64,000 bases of DNA from Pseudomonadales bacterium (GCA_024234325.1 JACKOJ010000001.1:124001-188000), one strand, 5' to 3'; shown: positions 8,837 to 17,794, numbered from the stretch's first letter. The notes: a model not told the origin generated them from the letters alone. Program-made: numbers and translations.

Positions 8837-9889
8837 TCAGTGCGTCGCCCGGCTGCGGAAGGTGGTGGGCGTGACCCCGTGCAGTTCCTTGAAGGCCTTG
8901 TTGAACGAGGACAGCGAGGCGTAACCGACATCCAGCGCGATCGTGGAAATCGCCACCTGCGCCTCGCCGGGTTCCTGCAGGCGTCGGGCCGCTTCCGCGA
9001 TGCGGTACTGGTTCAGATACTGATTGAAATTGCGGTAATGCAGTTTCTGATTGATCAAGCGCCGCAGGCGATACTCCTGCATGGACACCTTGGACGCCAG
9101 CATGCCGATCGTCAGCCCGGGCTGTGCATACAAGCGCTCACTCTCCATCACACGGTGAATGCGGTCCACCAGGGGCTTGTCCTTGTCCTTCTCGCTCATT
9201 CGGCTCTTGAGTGAGGGAACGGACTGCTCCACCACAGGATCGATTAGCTGCATGGAATCGCCATGCAGGCGGAAGGTCGCAAGGTTAAAGAACAGAATGA
9301 ATAAAAAGATGCTGCCTATGTAGACGCTTGTCATCCAGGTGTCCTGCAGGCTGAAAAAACCCGAACCCACGATGATCGCCACAATCGACCCCATGGTGAT
9401 GGCAAAGGGCACCCGGAAGCGACGACGCGGTTCCACCAGGTCGCTGCCCAGACCACGCACAGCCGTGTACACAACATGGCAGGCAAAGATCAGCATGATC
9501 AGTTGCGTCGATTCGTACAGCACAAGATAGGCAACCCCCGTATGGGGGCCGGTAAGATTTCCGTACGCGCGCAGGCCGATGTACAGCACGATGATCGCCC
9601 AGATCGGCTTCTCGATCTTCGGATTGTCCACAAAGAGATAGCGCGTAATGATCCACAGCAGAGCAGGCGCAGTGATCGCCAGCATATTGAAAGGGAATTC
9701 AAAGACACGCGGCCCCGTATCAATCTCGGGAATGGTCGAGGCGATATAGGACATCAGACACAGGGCGTAGAAGGCCATCAACCGGCCCAGAAGCTGACGT
9801 CGGTAATAGGCCAGGTAGAACAACGCCATGAAGAGTAACTGGGAGATTGCCATGAAACTGGTGGCGTACTGGAGCAGCTGCATAAGCAT
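8837..9889 (-). CDS. AraC-family regulator with an N-terminal membrane domain
   Basis: The protein has 350 residues. The N-terminal half (about 1-215) contains six to seven hydrophobic helices, and the C-terminal 100 residues form an AraC/XylS helix-turn-helix domain: RIAEAARRLQEP, then ISTIALDVGYASLSSFNKAFKELHGVTP. Regulators of this architecture are membrane-bound sensors; the ligand here is not known. ATG 9889 has an alternative ATG at 9883. It lies downstream of the TonB-dependent receptor (112-base gap with a stable hairpin) and 240 bases upstream of the secreted-protein gene. It therefore likely controls one or both flanking units. Confidence 0.88.
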   Translation of the reverse strand: MLMQLLQYATSFMAISQLLFMALFYLAYYRRQLLGRLMAFYALCLMSYIASTIPEIDTGPRVFEFPFNMLAITAPALLWIITRYLFVDNPKIEKPIWAIIVLYIGLRAYGNLTGPHTGVAYLVLYESTQLIMLIFACHVVYTAVRGLGSDLVEPRRRFRVPFAITMGSIVAIIVGSGFFSLQDTWMTSVYIGSIFLFILFFNLATFRLHGDSMQLIDPVVEQSVPSLKSRMSEKDKDKPLVDRIHRVMESERLYAQPGLTIGMLASKVSMQEYRLRRLINQKLHYRNFNQYLNQYRIAEAARRLQEPGEAQVAISTIALDVGYASLSSFNKAFKELHGVTPTTFRSRATH

Positions 9890-9955
9890 TCACTTTTGTT
9901 GTTTTATGCGCTGAGGAAGATAGTCAAGCTCCCGATGTTTTGCAAGTAGTATGGC

Positions 9956-9975
9956 CCCGGGGCCGAAGCCCCGGG
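9956..9975 (-). terminator. Very stable hairpin with UUCG tetraloop between receptor and AraC genes
   Basis: On the minus strand an 8-bp GC stem (CCCGGGGC/GCCCCGGG) closes a TTCG loop, 26 bases after the receptor stop. No uridine run follows, so it may act as an mRNA 3'-end stabiliser or attenuating barrier rather than a classic intrinsic terminator. Confidence 0.5.
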
Positions 9976-10001
9976 CATACGTCCCGCTTCAGATTTCAGG
10001 C

Positions 10002-12854
10002 CTAGATTTCCAGATCCAGGCTCATGGTCAGAACCCGTCCATAGGGGTCATACAGTCGTGTTTCCAGGCCGCCCTGGATGGGCAGGCGTGTCGGCATCCA
10101 GTCAAAGGCATTGCGTACGGCAAGGCTGAGATTGGCTGACTGCCCGAAACCAAACAGACTGTCCATGGTGTAGCCGTAGTTCACGTCGACACGATAACCA
10201 CCACGCACCACGGGTCTGCGCAGCCCGCCAGTTGTGGCTGGAGGGTTACTCAGGGTCACCGGTGCCAGATTGCCGAACAGCACATCGTCCGTGTACTTGG
10301 TCACCAGGCGGGCGGAATGCTGTCCGCGCATCCAGCTCACGGCCAGATTCGCCTTCAGCTTCGGCAGGGGCGGTGCCTTGCCTGTATCGCCGTTGTTGTA
10401 GCCGGCCATCTCACGGGTTGTGCCGTCGAACTCCGTCAGCAGGTATTCCGTGTAGTAGGTGCTGTCCAGGGTGAACACGAAGTCACCCCAGTCCCCTGCG
10501 GAGTAGCGATAACGCGCCTGCAGATCGATGGTCTTCACATCCATCTGGTCCACGTTCTGCGGCTGCCGCAGAATCCGCTGCGGTTTCAGCGTCACCGGGT
10601 CACGCTGAATGGCCGGATTCGGGTTCGCATTGACATAGGCCTTTGCCGCTTCCCAGGTCGCGGAACCGGGCACCCGGCTGAAGTTTGCGGACGTGGACCC
10701 GATGGCTGCCAGCACATTGAGGAAGTCCTGTGTGCCGATATCCTGGTTGGTCAGCGTGAAGATACGGCCGGTGTACTCGATCTCCTGGTAATCGAGACCG
10801 ATGGAGAGATCGTCAATCGGCTCCCAGGTAAACCCGATGTTTTGCAGGGTGGAACGCTCCACATCCAGCAGCGGGTTGGACGTGGTACAGCCGTCCACCC
10901 CGATGAAGCTGGTGCCGGTCAACTGATCCGTGCCGTCCCGGGCGCTGGAACAGGTGTTGAAGTTGATTGGCCCGACCTGACTGGCCAGCGGCGCGAGGAA
11001 GCCCTCACCCCAGGACGCACGAACGGCCAGTGTCGGCAGTGCTTCCCAGCGTACCGCCACCTTCGGCGTTGTCGTGCGCAGCTTCAGATCATCAAACTTC
11101 TCATAGCGGGCCGCCGCCTGAACGGAGAGCGATTCGAGAATCGGTGCCTCCAGCTCCAGGAAGACAGCGCGTACCGTGGACTCGGACACTGCCTGGGTCT
11201 GCTTCGCTGCCGGAGCGTTGAAGTCGTCACCACGGGCACGGGCTTTCACCGGATTGTCGATGACCTTCTCGTCACGGATATGACCACCGAAGGCCATCTG
11301 CACGGCACCGGCCGGCAGATCGAACAGCGGACCGGTCACCACGGTGTCAAACACCTGGAAATAGGTCTTGTCCTCGGTAGTGGCCTGCTCGGAGAGCCAG
11401 TCCACCAACTCCTGACTGTTGTCGGTCACTCCGGCCACGTAGTACGGGGAACGCGGGTCGGAGGACATGAAGGGGTTGAACCACTCATTGCCGTTGGGAC
11501 CGCCGCGCCCCTGGAAGGCGGCCTGAACACGGCTGGCCAGCTCCTCGTAGGTTTTGTAGCGGTAACGGAAGGTCTGGTAACTGTAGGACGTGGAGCCCGA
11601 CCAGTCACCGCCCAGCTCGTAACGGGCGGAGAAGGTATGGCGATCCTGCAGGTAGGTGGAATCATCCCACTGGGAGCCGTGCTTTAAGTAGCTGGGCTGC
11701 GCACTGAGCGAACGCCCGTTGAAGGTCCGGAACGCAACCGGCACTACGGCGATCCCCCAGGGGTTGGCCGGATGATTGGCCGGAATGATCATGGTGGAGG
11801 CACGCGAGGAGTTCATTGGTGAAGCCGCCTCGGTTATGAAGACAGACAGATTGCTGTCGTACACGCCCTGGTATTCCAGTTCCAGCCAGTCCGTCGTCTG
11901 GTGCGTCACGTTCACATAGCCGGTGTACTGCTCGTTGGGGCGGTTGTACTGGATCCACTGCCCGAAGAAGATCGCGCAGCGCGTGCCGCTGTCCAGCTTG
12001 ATGCCGCTCGGGAAGCTGTCGTACTGCCCCTTGTCGTTCTGGTCGTTGCCGAAAGTGCCACAGGACGGGTCCACGAGAGGCGCCGTGCTGGTCAGGCTGC
12101 GGAAGGTGCCGGGTGGGCCGTCGGTGAAGATGTCGTTGTCTGCCCGCAGATAACGGGGGCGCTCATAGCGCATCAGGGGCGTGTTCTTCTTGTACTGCAG
12201 CGCCGCCACCACGTTGAAGTCGTCGATCTCCTTGCCGAACAGAACGCCGGCAGAGTATTCCTCAAAGCCGCCTTCCTGATCACGCCCGTAGGAGGTGCGT
12301 GTGCGCACACCGTCGTAACGCTTGATGGGAATGAGGTTGACCACCCCCGCCACCGCATCGGAACCGTACAGTGCAGACCCGCCGTCCAGTACGATCTCCA
12401 TGCGGTTCAGGGCAATATCCGGCACGATGGAACCCACCGCATCGCTGCTGACGGTACGACGACCGTCGAACAGGGTCAGGGTGCTGCTGGCGCCCAGGCC
12501 CCGCAGGTTAAAGCCGGAGGTATTGCCGTCCTGGCCGCCGCCGGGGCCGCCCAGGACGTTGGACACGGCATCGACGTTGTCCGTGTAGACGAGGTCACGC
12601 ATGAACTGACCCGTGCTGACCGAGCCGGTGGCCAGCAAAGCCTCCTGATCGATCGTGTCCACGGGCGAGGCGCCTGCGAACGCACTGTTGCGGATATAGG
12701 TGCCGGTAACGACAACCTCCTCCACATCGGTGTCATTGTTGTTGGTGTTTGCGTCCTGCGCCATCCCCAGGCTCGGGAATGCGCCTGCCATCGCCAGCGC
12801 CGAAAAAAGCAGGCTGTGTTTCAAAAGCAAAGTCTTTCTTTGCAGTTCTCGCAT
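10002..12854 (-). CDS. TonB-dependent outer-membrane receptor
   Basis: The protein has 950 residues with a signal peptide (cleavage near SLGMAQ) and a TonB-box-like VEEVVVTGTYIR. The plug domain follows (about 60-175), with INRGLG-type motif FNLRGLGASSTLTLFDGRR and GSALYGSDAVAGVVNLIP, then a long 22-strand barrel ending in an aromatic-poor LEI terminus. It imports an unidentified substrate (siderophore, polymer or metal complex) using the inner-membrane TonB system. GGAGAC precedes ATG 12854. It sits between a secreted unknown (144 bases upstream) and a membrane AraC regulator, within a group rich in copper- and haem-type redox proteins. It is only distantly similar to the two tandem receptors at 42-48 kb. 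Confidence 0.92.
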   Translation of the reverse strand: MRELQRKTLLLKHSLLFSALAMAGAFPSLGMAQDANTNNNDTDVEEVVVTGTYIRNSAFAGASPVDTIDQEALLATGSVSTGQFMRDLVYTDNVDAVSNVLGGPGGGQDGNTSGFNLRGLGASSTLTLFDGRRTVSSDAVGSIVPDIALNRMEIVLDGGSALYGSDAVAGVVNLIPIKRYDGVRTRTSYGRDQEGGFEEYSAGVLFGKEIDDFNVVAALQYKKNTPLMRYERPRYLRADNDIFTDGPPGTFRSLTSTAPLVDPSCGTFGNDQNDKGQYDSFPSGIKLDSGTRCAIFFGQWIQYNRPNEQYTGYVNVTHQTTDWLELEYQGVYDSNLSVFITEAASPMNSSRASTMIIPANHPANPWGIAVVPVAFRTFNGRSLSAQPSYLKHGSQWDDSTYLQDRHTFSARYELGGDWSGSTSYSYQTFRYRYKTYEELASRVQAAFQGRGGPNGNEWFNPFMSSDPRSPYYVAGVTDNSQELVDWLSEQATTEDKTYFQVFDTVVTGPLFDLPAGAVQMAFGGHIRDEKVIDNPVKARARGDDFNAPAAKQTQAVSESTVRAVFLELEAPILESLSVQAAARYEKFDDLKLRTTTPKVAVRWEALPTLAVRASWGEGFLAPLASQVGPINFNTCSSARDGTDQLTGTSFIGVDGCTTSNPLLDVERSTLQNIGFTWEPIDDLSIGLDYQEIEYTGRIFTLTNQDIGTQDFLNVLAAIGSTSANFSRVPGSATWEAAKAYVNANPNPAIQRDPVTLKPQRILRQPQNVDQMDVKTIDLQARYRYSAGDWGDFVFTLDSTYYTEYLLTEFDGTTREMAGYNNGDTGKAPPLPKLKANLAVSWMRGQHSARLVTKYTDDVLFGNLAPVTLSNPPATTGGLRRPVVRGGYRVDVNYGYTMDSLFGFGQSANLSLAVRNAFDWMPTRLPIQGGLETRLYDPYGRVLTMSLDLEI

Positions 12855-12998
12855 TTCATGTCTCCGTCGTTTAGGTCATGCTGTTTATTGTTATTGTGTT
12901 GCGTGACTGCTGACGTGCTCGCGCACGGCCACGCGCAACCCATTAAGCAGCCCCGGAAGTCAGCGGGCTGACTCCGGAAGCCGATTAATTCGGATACA

Positions 12999-13955
12999 TC
13001 AAGGTGTCACATGGACTGTGACGTACTCGTCGTGATACAGGCCGCCGTCGTCAGCACGGGCCCACAGAATGTAGGTGCCGGGCTCGTCAAACGTGACATT
13101 GACGGTGTACATGCCGTCTTCCGGCACGGGAGGAGGTACCCACAGGGCACCCCAGGGAGAGTTGGCCGACGTCCGCGTGTCTTCCCAGGGCTTTACCTGG
13201 GGAGGATCAAAGGACACCGGACCGTCTCCGCGATAGACATTCCAGGAAAGGAAGAGTCCATTGGTCTTGCCCACGGTGACGCGAGTAGGAGGACGCAGAA
13301 AACGTTCGCGTTCCGACTCCGCCGTGCGATCCGTGACGGCTGAAGCCCGCGGTTTCGGCAGGCCATCATCGGCCACATGGGTGACCAGGCTCAAAGGTTG
13401 ACCGACGCGCACATTGCGCACGATCTCGTCTCCAACACGATCTCCCTGCACAGTGACCACTGGCGGCAGATTCGAGCGGGATTCGGGGCTGCTGGTGCCG
13501 GCCCCCAGGGAGCCGGTCTCGGACGCGATTACCACGTTGTCTATCACGTAGTCCCGGTCCAGCGTGGCATAGGCGGTTTTCGTTACGCCGTTGGCAGTGA
13601 GGGTCCAGGTAAGCTCGCGGTCGCCCCAGTCTGCAGGAACCTGAACCTTGAAGGTGAAACGGTTACGGCGGGGAAGGAAATGAGTCGGCTGTCCACGATC
13701 TTCCGGTCCCGGGCTGAAGAAATTGTTTTCCCCGACGGGGATGTCCGGTTCCTCCAGCCAGTTCTCGTTCTGGTAGCCAAAGATGAAGGAGTAAGTGCCG
13801 TCGTCGTTCTGCTGCCAGCCTTCATAGGCAGGCTCCAGATGCCGCCCTTCGAGATAGGTCTGTGCAGGCAGTGGATGCGACAGGCCGAAAAACAAGACCA
13901 ACACCAGCAGTTGCGCCACGCGGGGAAAACGGCGCAGTCGATCGACGTACGACAT
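12999..13955 (-). CDS. Secreted beta-rich protein of unknown function
   Basis: The protein has 318 residues with a signal peptide (LVLVLFFGLSHPLPAQ, cleavage near residue 31). The mature protein looks all-beta: an N-terminal part with repeated aromatic turns (YEGWQQNDDGTYSF), a middle NLPPVVTVQGDRVGDE segment, and a C-terminal Ig-like strand block ending in GTYILWARADDGGLYHDEYVTVHV. No catalytic motif is recognised. GGGAG precedes ATG 13955. It is the first gene upstream of the TonB-dependent receptor on the same strand, and a cell-surface or periplasmic partner of that receptor is possible. Function unknown. Confidence 0.72.
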   Translation of the reverse strand: MSYVDRLRRFPRVAQLLVLVLFFGLSHPLPAQTYLEGRHLEPAYEGWQQNDDGTYSFIFGYQNENWLEEPDIPVGENNFFSPGPEDRGQPTHFLPRRNRFTFKVQVPADWGDRELTWTLTANGVTKTAYATLDRDYVIDNVVIASETGSLGAGTSSPESRSNLPPVVTVQGDRVGDEIVRNVRVGQPLSLVTHVADDGLPKPRASAVTDRTAESERERFLRPPTRVTVGKTNGLFLSWNVYRGDGPVSFDPPQVKPWEDTRTSANSPWGALWVPPPVPEDGMYTVNVTFDEPGTYILWARADDGGLYHDEYVTVHVTP

Positions 13956-14279
13956 GGATTGTGCTCCCTCAGCCCTGTTAGAGCCCGTTATTCTTGTTGT
14001 CCGGGTGGCATATCAGCACTCCGCGTTGGCAAGGTCTCCCGCAAAGCGAAAAATTTCTTGCGTAAACTAAAATCCTCCACCTTTTCACTTTGCATCAGCC
14101 CGGATGAAATCAAAATCCCTGACGTATTCCCGCTGCCCGCTGACGTGGAAATCGCAACCTCCTCCATCACACCGGCGTCTTTGCTGACCGTATCCGGGGT
14201 CTGCGACTTCTCTCTTTACAACCCACAGGCCGCTCATGTTATAAAACGGTCTTTCATCCACAGGCAAACCCGGTTCCTC
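13956..14279. other. Divergent intergenic region without a supported gene
   Basis: These 324 bases separate the divergent secreted-protein and CopC-like genes and must hold both promoters. The plus-strand frame is open here but lacks a convincing start or protein-like composition. I see no confident -35/-10 pair, operator or RNA gene. Confidence 0.5.
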
Positions 14280-14786
14280 ATGCTCTTTCAACGTTTCTCC
14301 ACTGCACTGCACACACTCTTTTCAGGATTCCTGCTGACACTTGGCCTTGCGCTGCTGGCAAGCCCCTCGGCACAGGCCCAGCATGTGATGACCATCAATT
14401 CCAACAGCGCGGTCGAGCTGGAATCGCAACCGGAAGATGATGAGGTTCTGGAGAGTGCGCCGCGCGAACTGATGCTGCGTTTCAGCACTTATGTGAGGCT
14501 GGTGAAACTGACCATGCAGGGACCGGACGAGAAGTTTGTCAACATCGGCTTTCACTACGATCCGGAAGTCAGTCGCGTCTTCTTCCTGGACCTGCCCGAA
14601 CTGCCGGCGGCGGATTACTACACCGTGGAGTGGGCGGCCATTGATCCGGAAAATCTGGTTGCCCGTGGCAGCTTCAGTTTCTCCTTTGGCCCAAATGCAG
14701 CCCCTGCCTCCACCCTGATTCCGGAGGAAGAGGTGCTGGAGCCGGTCATCGTGCCGGACTATCGTTTGATCGACCAGAATTTCTAG
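14280..14786 (+). CDS. CopC-like periplasmic protein
   Basis: The protein has 168 residues with a signal peptide (LLTLGLALLASPSAQA). The mature domain follows the CopC/YobA copper-binding beta-sandwich plan: ESAPRELMLRFSTYV, then LPAADYYTVEWAAIDPENLVARGSFSFSFG. The C-terminal tail is acidic. In CopC the last motif normally reads DGH-x-x-xGxFxF, with histidine as a copper ligand; here it is DPENLVARGSFSF, so that histidine is missing. A histidine does lie at the start of the mature chain (QHVM). The frame is open far upstream, but ATG 14280 places the signal peptide at the N-terminus. Copper handling next to the copper-monooxygenase-like gene is attractive, yet the ligand loss makes it uncertain. 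Confidence 0.75.
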   Translation: MLFQRFSTALHTLFSGFLLTLGLALLASPSAQAQHVMTINSNSAVELESQPEDDEVLESAPRELMLRFSTYVRLVKLTMQGPDEKFVNIGFHYDPEVSRVFFLDLPELPAADYYTVEWAAIDPENLVARGSFSFSFGPNAAPASTLIPEEEVLEPVIVPDYRLIDQNF

Positions 14787-14823
14787 CAGCTTGCCGGAGC
14801 CATACCGCCTGTTACCCCCGCTT

Positions 14824-15273
14824 CTACCCCCGCTTCAGAGTAACCACAAACGCTCCCCGGTTACCCCGCTCCTGCTCGCAGGCCACAATCTCCCCTGCGT
14901 GCCGCAGGTAGGCGAGATAGGCTCCGACCTCCTCCCGGATTCGCCCACCGCCCACCACCACTCTCAGCGCCCCAGCCGGCGTCCGCGACGCCTCCTCCAG
15001 GGCTGACTTGAGCCGGGAGAGCGCCACGGCGACGGTCTCTCCCTGATGGGCCACATCGATGTGCAGCACGGACCCATCGGTCTGCGCCGACAGCAGGGCA
15101 TCGCATTTCGGGCACTCGGGCTGGCTGAGCGGCACATCCATGCCACAGTCCAGGCAGGTTCGGGACAAAGCTCTCTCCAGAATACGGTTGATCGAAGGCG
15201 TCAGTATAAACGCCCTGTTTTCTGTCACAAGCAGGACACAATGCACTGCTAAGTTGCGCGTGATTGCCGCCAT
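14824..15273 (-). CDS. Zinc-ribbon protein with a Smr-like C-terminal domain
   Basis: The protein has up to 149 residues. A C4 zinc ribbon (CLDCG...CPKC) lies at about residues 40-57. It is followed by about 85 residues with the alternating strand/helix pattern of an Smr domain (LHIDVAHQGETVAVALSRLKSAL, then LRVVVGGGRIREEVGAYL and AFVVTLKRG). The usual Smr LDLHG is changed to IDVAHQG, and the HGKG loop to VGGGR, so nuclease activity may be lost. The true start is uncertain: the first 30 residues are unlike the rest, and a downstream alternative start before the zinc ribbon is possible. It converges with the CopC-like gene. Nucleic-acid binding is inferred from the fold resemblance only. Confidence 0.6.
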   Translation of the reverse strand: MAAITRNLAVHCVLLVTENRAFILTPSINRILERALSRTCLDCGMDVPLSQPECPKCDALLSAQTDGSVLHIDVAHQGETVAVALSRLKSALEEASRTPAGALRVVVGGGRIREEVGAYLAYLRHAGEIVACEQERGNRGAFVVTLKRG

Positions 15274-15502
15274 GGAATTGGCTGAAAGCCTTGAGTTGCC
15301 TAGGCCGCAGCGAAACTGAAAAATATTGATTCCGGGTATTGCATTCTAGGATTTTATAACCATAATTCGCATCGTGAAGCGACTGCCGGAAACGCTTGAC
15401 AAAAGCAAAAACGCAGAGGTTCACAGTGTAAGGTGATGTGTTTTGTAGCGCCCTCTGTCCTGACGGGCACGGGCATTCCGACTGAACGCAATTTTACGAG
15501 AG

Positions 15503-15787
15503 ATGAAACACATGAAAAGTCATCAATGGGATGATATAGGCGACAGTTCAAAAGACTTTTTTGACTCCGGTGCCTTCATGCCAGAGACGGAGCTTGACGA
15601 GGCGAACGACAAACGCCTGCACAAGCGCCGCCTGACCGAGCTGCGCCGTCGCACAGAAGAGCGACTGGACTGGAAGCGTATGTTTGGTGATCTGCAGTTT
15701 GATGATGACGGCAGTGACCAGGGCTATCGCAGCAACCTGGATGTCGACGATTACGACTACGACGACGACAGCCTCGACGAGCACTGA
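15503..15787 (+). CDS. Small acidic protein, PA3496-like
   Basis: The protein has 94 residues. A central basic helix (DKRLHKRRLTELRRRTEERLDWK) is flanked by strongly acidic ends, and the last 18 residues are mostly Asp, Tyr and Glu. This composition resembles the small gammaproteobacterial PA3496 family, suggested to be linked to envelope integrity, but the match is by pattern only. Two near starts exist (ATG 15503 and 15512). There is no signal peptide or membrane segment. It stands alone between the Smr-like gene and the Anbu cluster. Confidence 0.65.
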   Translation: MKHMKSHQWDDIGDSSKDFFDSGAFMPETELDEANDKRLHKRRLTELRRRTEERLDWKRMFGDLQFDDDGSDQGYRSNLDVDDYDYDDDSLDEH

Positions 15788-15813
15788 CCCGTCCTGACAG
15801 AACACTTCTCCCA

Positions 15814-15834
15814 ACCTCCCCTGCTCGGGGAGGT
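15814..15834 (+). terminator. Hairpin after the small acidic protein gene
   Basis: An 8-bp perfect stem, ACCTCCCC/GGGGAGGT, with a TGCTC loop lies 27 bases past the stop. No T-run follows, so termination here would need help or the hairpin may only protect the 3' end. Confidence 0.4.
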
Positions 15835-16014
15835 ACGGGCCTCTAACCCCCAAAATATCTCTTTATCAAGCAGTTACGAAAGCCCGAAAACGTCTCCACA
15901 CCCCCGTAACAATCCCGTGTAAATTTCTATTCAACTGTTCGCGGAACTAGTGTACTGTTTCGTCCATAGACATCTTTTCTTCGTCAAATTTTCAGTAATC
16001 CGGTTTTTCAGATC

Positions 16015-16773
16015 ATGACGTATTGTGTGGCAATTGCTGTGGACGCTGGCATGGTTTTCTGCTCGGATTCCCGTACCAATGCCGGGATCGATCAGGTCAG
16101 CACTTACAGCAAAATGTATCGTTTTGGCGTTGATGGGCAGCGCCAGTTTGTCATTCTTACTGCTGGCAATCTCGCCACCACCCAGGCCACCATTGCCCAG
16201 GTAAAACGGGACATCAAGGAACGGGCCAATACCAGCCTGCTGACAGTAGAGTCGGTTGCAGAGGCTGCAGACTATCTGGGCGACGTCAGCCTGGCTCAGC
16301 AGGAAAAACACTCCCGCGTCGGCAACTCCTTTGAAGCCAGCTTCATCATCGGCGGCCAGATTGCCAACAGCAAACACCGCATCATGCTGGTCTACCCCCA
16401 GGGCAACCATATCACCAGCTCCAAGGACACCCCTTATCTGCAGATCGGCGAAAGCAAATACGGCAAGCCGATTCTCGACCGCATTCTGACTCCGGACCTG
16501 AACCTCGATACCTGCGCCCTGTGTGCCATGGTGTCCATGGATTCCACCATGCGCAGTAATCTGAGCGTGGGGCCGCCCATTGAAACCCTGGTCTATCGCA
16601 CTGACTCGCTGGTGCTCAACGAGCCCCTGCGCTTCGGGGAAGACAGCGAATTCCTGCGCGAGCTGAAGCGAAGCTGGGATCAGCGTCTCAAGGACGCCTT
16701 CAGACAGATGCCCCCGTTTGCATGGGCATCCAGTTGGGATAAATCCGTTGATGAACAAAGCGGAGCTTATTGA
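16015..16773 (+). CDS. Anbu proteasome-type peptidase
   Basis: The protein has 252 residues and belongs to the Anbu (ancestral beta subunit) branch of the proteasome/HslV N-terminal nucleophile family. The chain starts MTYCVAIAVD, so removal of Met exposes Thr2 as nucleophile. The FCSDSRTNAG motif supplies the conserved Asp, and YSKMYRF the conserved Lys. The family assembles into open helical rings without a dedicated unfoldase. Homologues are found beside alpha-E, circularly permuted ATP-grasp and transglutaminase/DUF2126 genes, as here, suggesting processing of a ligase product. Its 3' end overlaps the convergent metallopeptidase gene by 74 bases. Confidence 0.92.
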   Translation: MTYCVAIAVDAGMVFCSDSRTNAGIDQVSTYSKMYRFGVDGQRQFVILTAGNLATTQATIAQVKRDIKERANTSLLTVESVAEAADYLGDVSLAQQEKHSRVGNSFEASFIIGGQIANSKHRIMLVYPQGNHITSSKDTPYLQIGESKYGKPILDRILTPDLNLDTCALCAMVSMDSTMRSNLSVGPPIETLVYRTDSLVLNEPLRFGEDSEFLRELKRSWDQRLKDAFRQMPPFAWASSWDKSVDEQSGAY

Positions 16774-17776
16774 GCGTCGCTGCCGATAGCACAAAGGGGT
16801 AGGCATCCCGCAGCCCCATACTCCTGTTCAGCGCATTCAGCGCTACCGATACCCGCATCCAGGCCGCCAGACATGCTTCAATGTCCGGCGGTACTTCCTG
16901 CGTGACCACCGGCGCGGACAACAGCCCTACCTGCGCCGCCGTTTCCAGACAGTCCATCATGTGCAGATAATGCGCCCAGCACTCCGCCCAGTCCTCGAAG
17001 GGATGCAGGGCGGCATAGGCGCTGATCCGGTCTCCCTGCGGCACCCCTGCCGGGTTGGCGTAATAGCGCTCCACCGCCGCCTGATAGTCCTCTCTCTCAT
17101 CCCCGAACAGCGCCCGGAAGGCCATCAGATCCTGCTCAGACTGAATTAACTGATTGAAATAGTAGTGGCCACTCTCGTGGCGGAAATGGCCCAGCAGGGT
17201 GCGGTAGGGCTCGCCCAGGTTCTGTCGGGTCTGCTCACGGCTGACAACATCGGCCTCGGCCAGATTGACGGTGATCAGGCCATCGAGATGGCCGGTGAGC
17301 ACATGTTCTTCATCCACCAGAGGGTTCGAGCGCTGGTCTTCCAGAAAGGAGAACGCCAGACCGGCATGGTGATCCGCCTTTCCGGCGACGGGAAGCCCGA
17401 GAAACAGCAGCGTGTAGATCAGCCGCCGCTTGGCCTGCTCCATGCGTCCCCACCACTTGCGGCGCTGCAGGGCGAGGTAGCCGGAATTGACTTCGGGAAT
17501 GGTGTCGTTCAGGCCGCAGGCCAGACAAAAGCTGTGCTCGGGATTGCTCGCCAGCCAATTGCAGACCTGGTATTCGGTATCGTTGAAGCAGCGCCTGAAC
17601 AGGTCACCGGAACGGGTATCGCGCCACCACTGCTCCTCACCAAACCCGACATGCGCAGGTTCCAGGGTGAGCATCTGCGCTCGCCACGGCTCATAGCCGA
17701 GACGCCGCTGACAGGCTGTGCAGACGCTATTCTCAAAATACAGGGTTTGCCCGCAGGCACACTGGAAATCTCTCAT
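16700..17776 (-). CDS. Putative zinc-binding metallopeptidase with N-terminal zinc ribbon
   Basis: The protein has 358 residues. It begins with a zinc ribbon (CACG...CTAC, about residues 6-22), a second cysteine pair lies near CNWL and CLAC, and the catalytic motif HESGH follows (H200, E201, H204), with a downstream DWAECWAHYLH block that could supply the third ligand. This matches the Peptidase_Mx type of putative zinc peptidases known from Anbu-type gene clusters. There is no signal peptide, so it is cytoplasmic. It is the third gene of a minus-strand unit (ATP-grasp, alpha-E, peptidase), 18 bases after the alpha-E stop. The C-terminal 24 codons are antisense to the end of the Anbu gene. 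Confidence 0.87.
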   Translation of the reverse strand: MRDFQCACGQTLYFENSVCTACQRRLGYEPWRAQMLTLEPAHVGFGEEQWWRDTRSGDLFRRCFNDTEYQVCNWLASNPEHSFCLACGLNDTIPEVNSGYLALQRRKWWGRMEQAKRRLIYTLLFLGLPVAGKADHHAGLAFSFLEDQRSNPLVDEEHVLTGHLDGLITVNLAEADVVSREQTRQNLGEPYRTLLGHFRHESGHYYFNQLIQSEQDLMAFRALFGDEREDYQAAVERYYANPAGVPQGDRISAYAALHPFEDWAECWAHYLHMMDCLETAAQVGLLSAPVVTQEVPPDIEACLAAWMRVSVALNALNRSMGLRDAYPFVLSAATLNKLRFVHQRIYPNWMPMQTGASV

Positions 17777-17794
17777 GCAGAAGTACCCGCTGGA

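Noticed and set aside
13377..14279. Upstream extension of the CopC-like frame
   Set aside because: The extension runs through the opposite-strand secreted-protein gene and would bury the signal peptide internally, so ATG 14280 is chosen.
14814..14837. Tandem copies of ACCCCCGCTTC at the end of the Smr-like gene
   Set aside because: Only two copies of 12 bases; too short to claim as a functional repeat.
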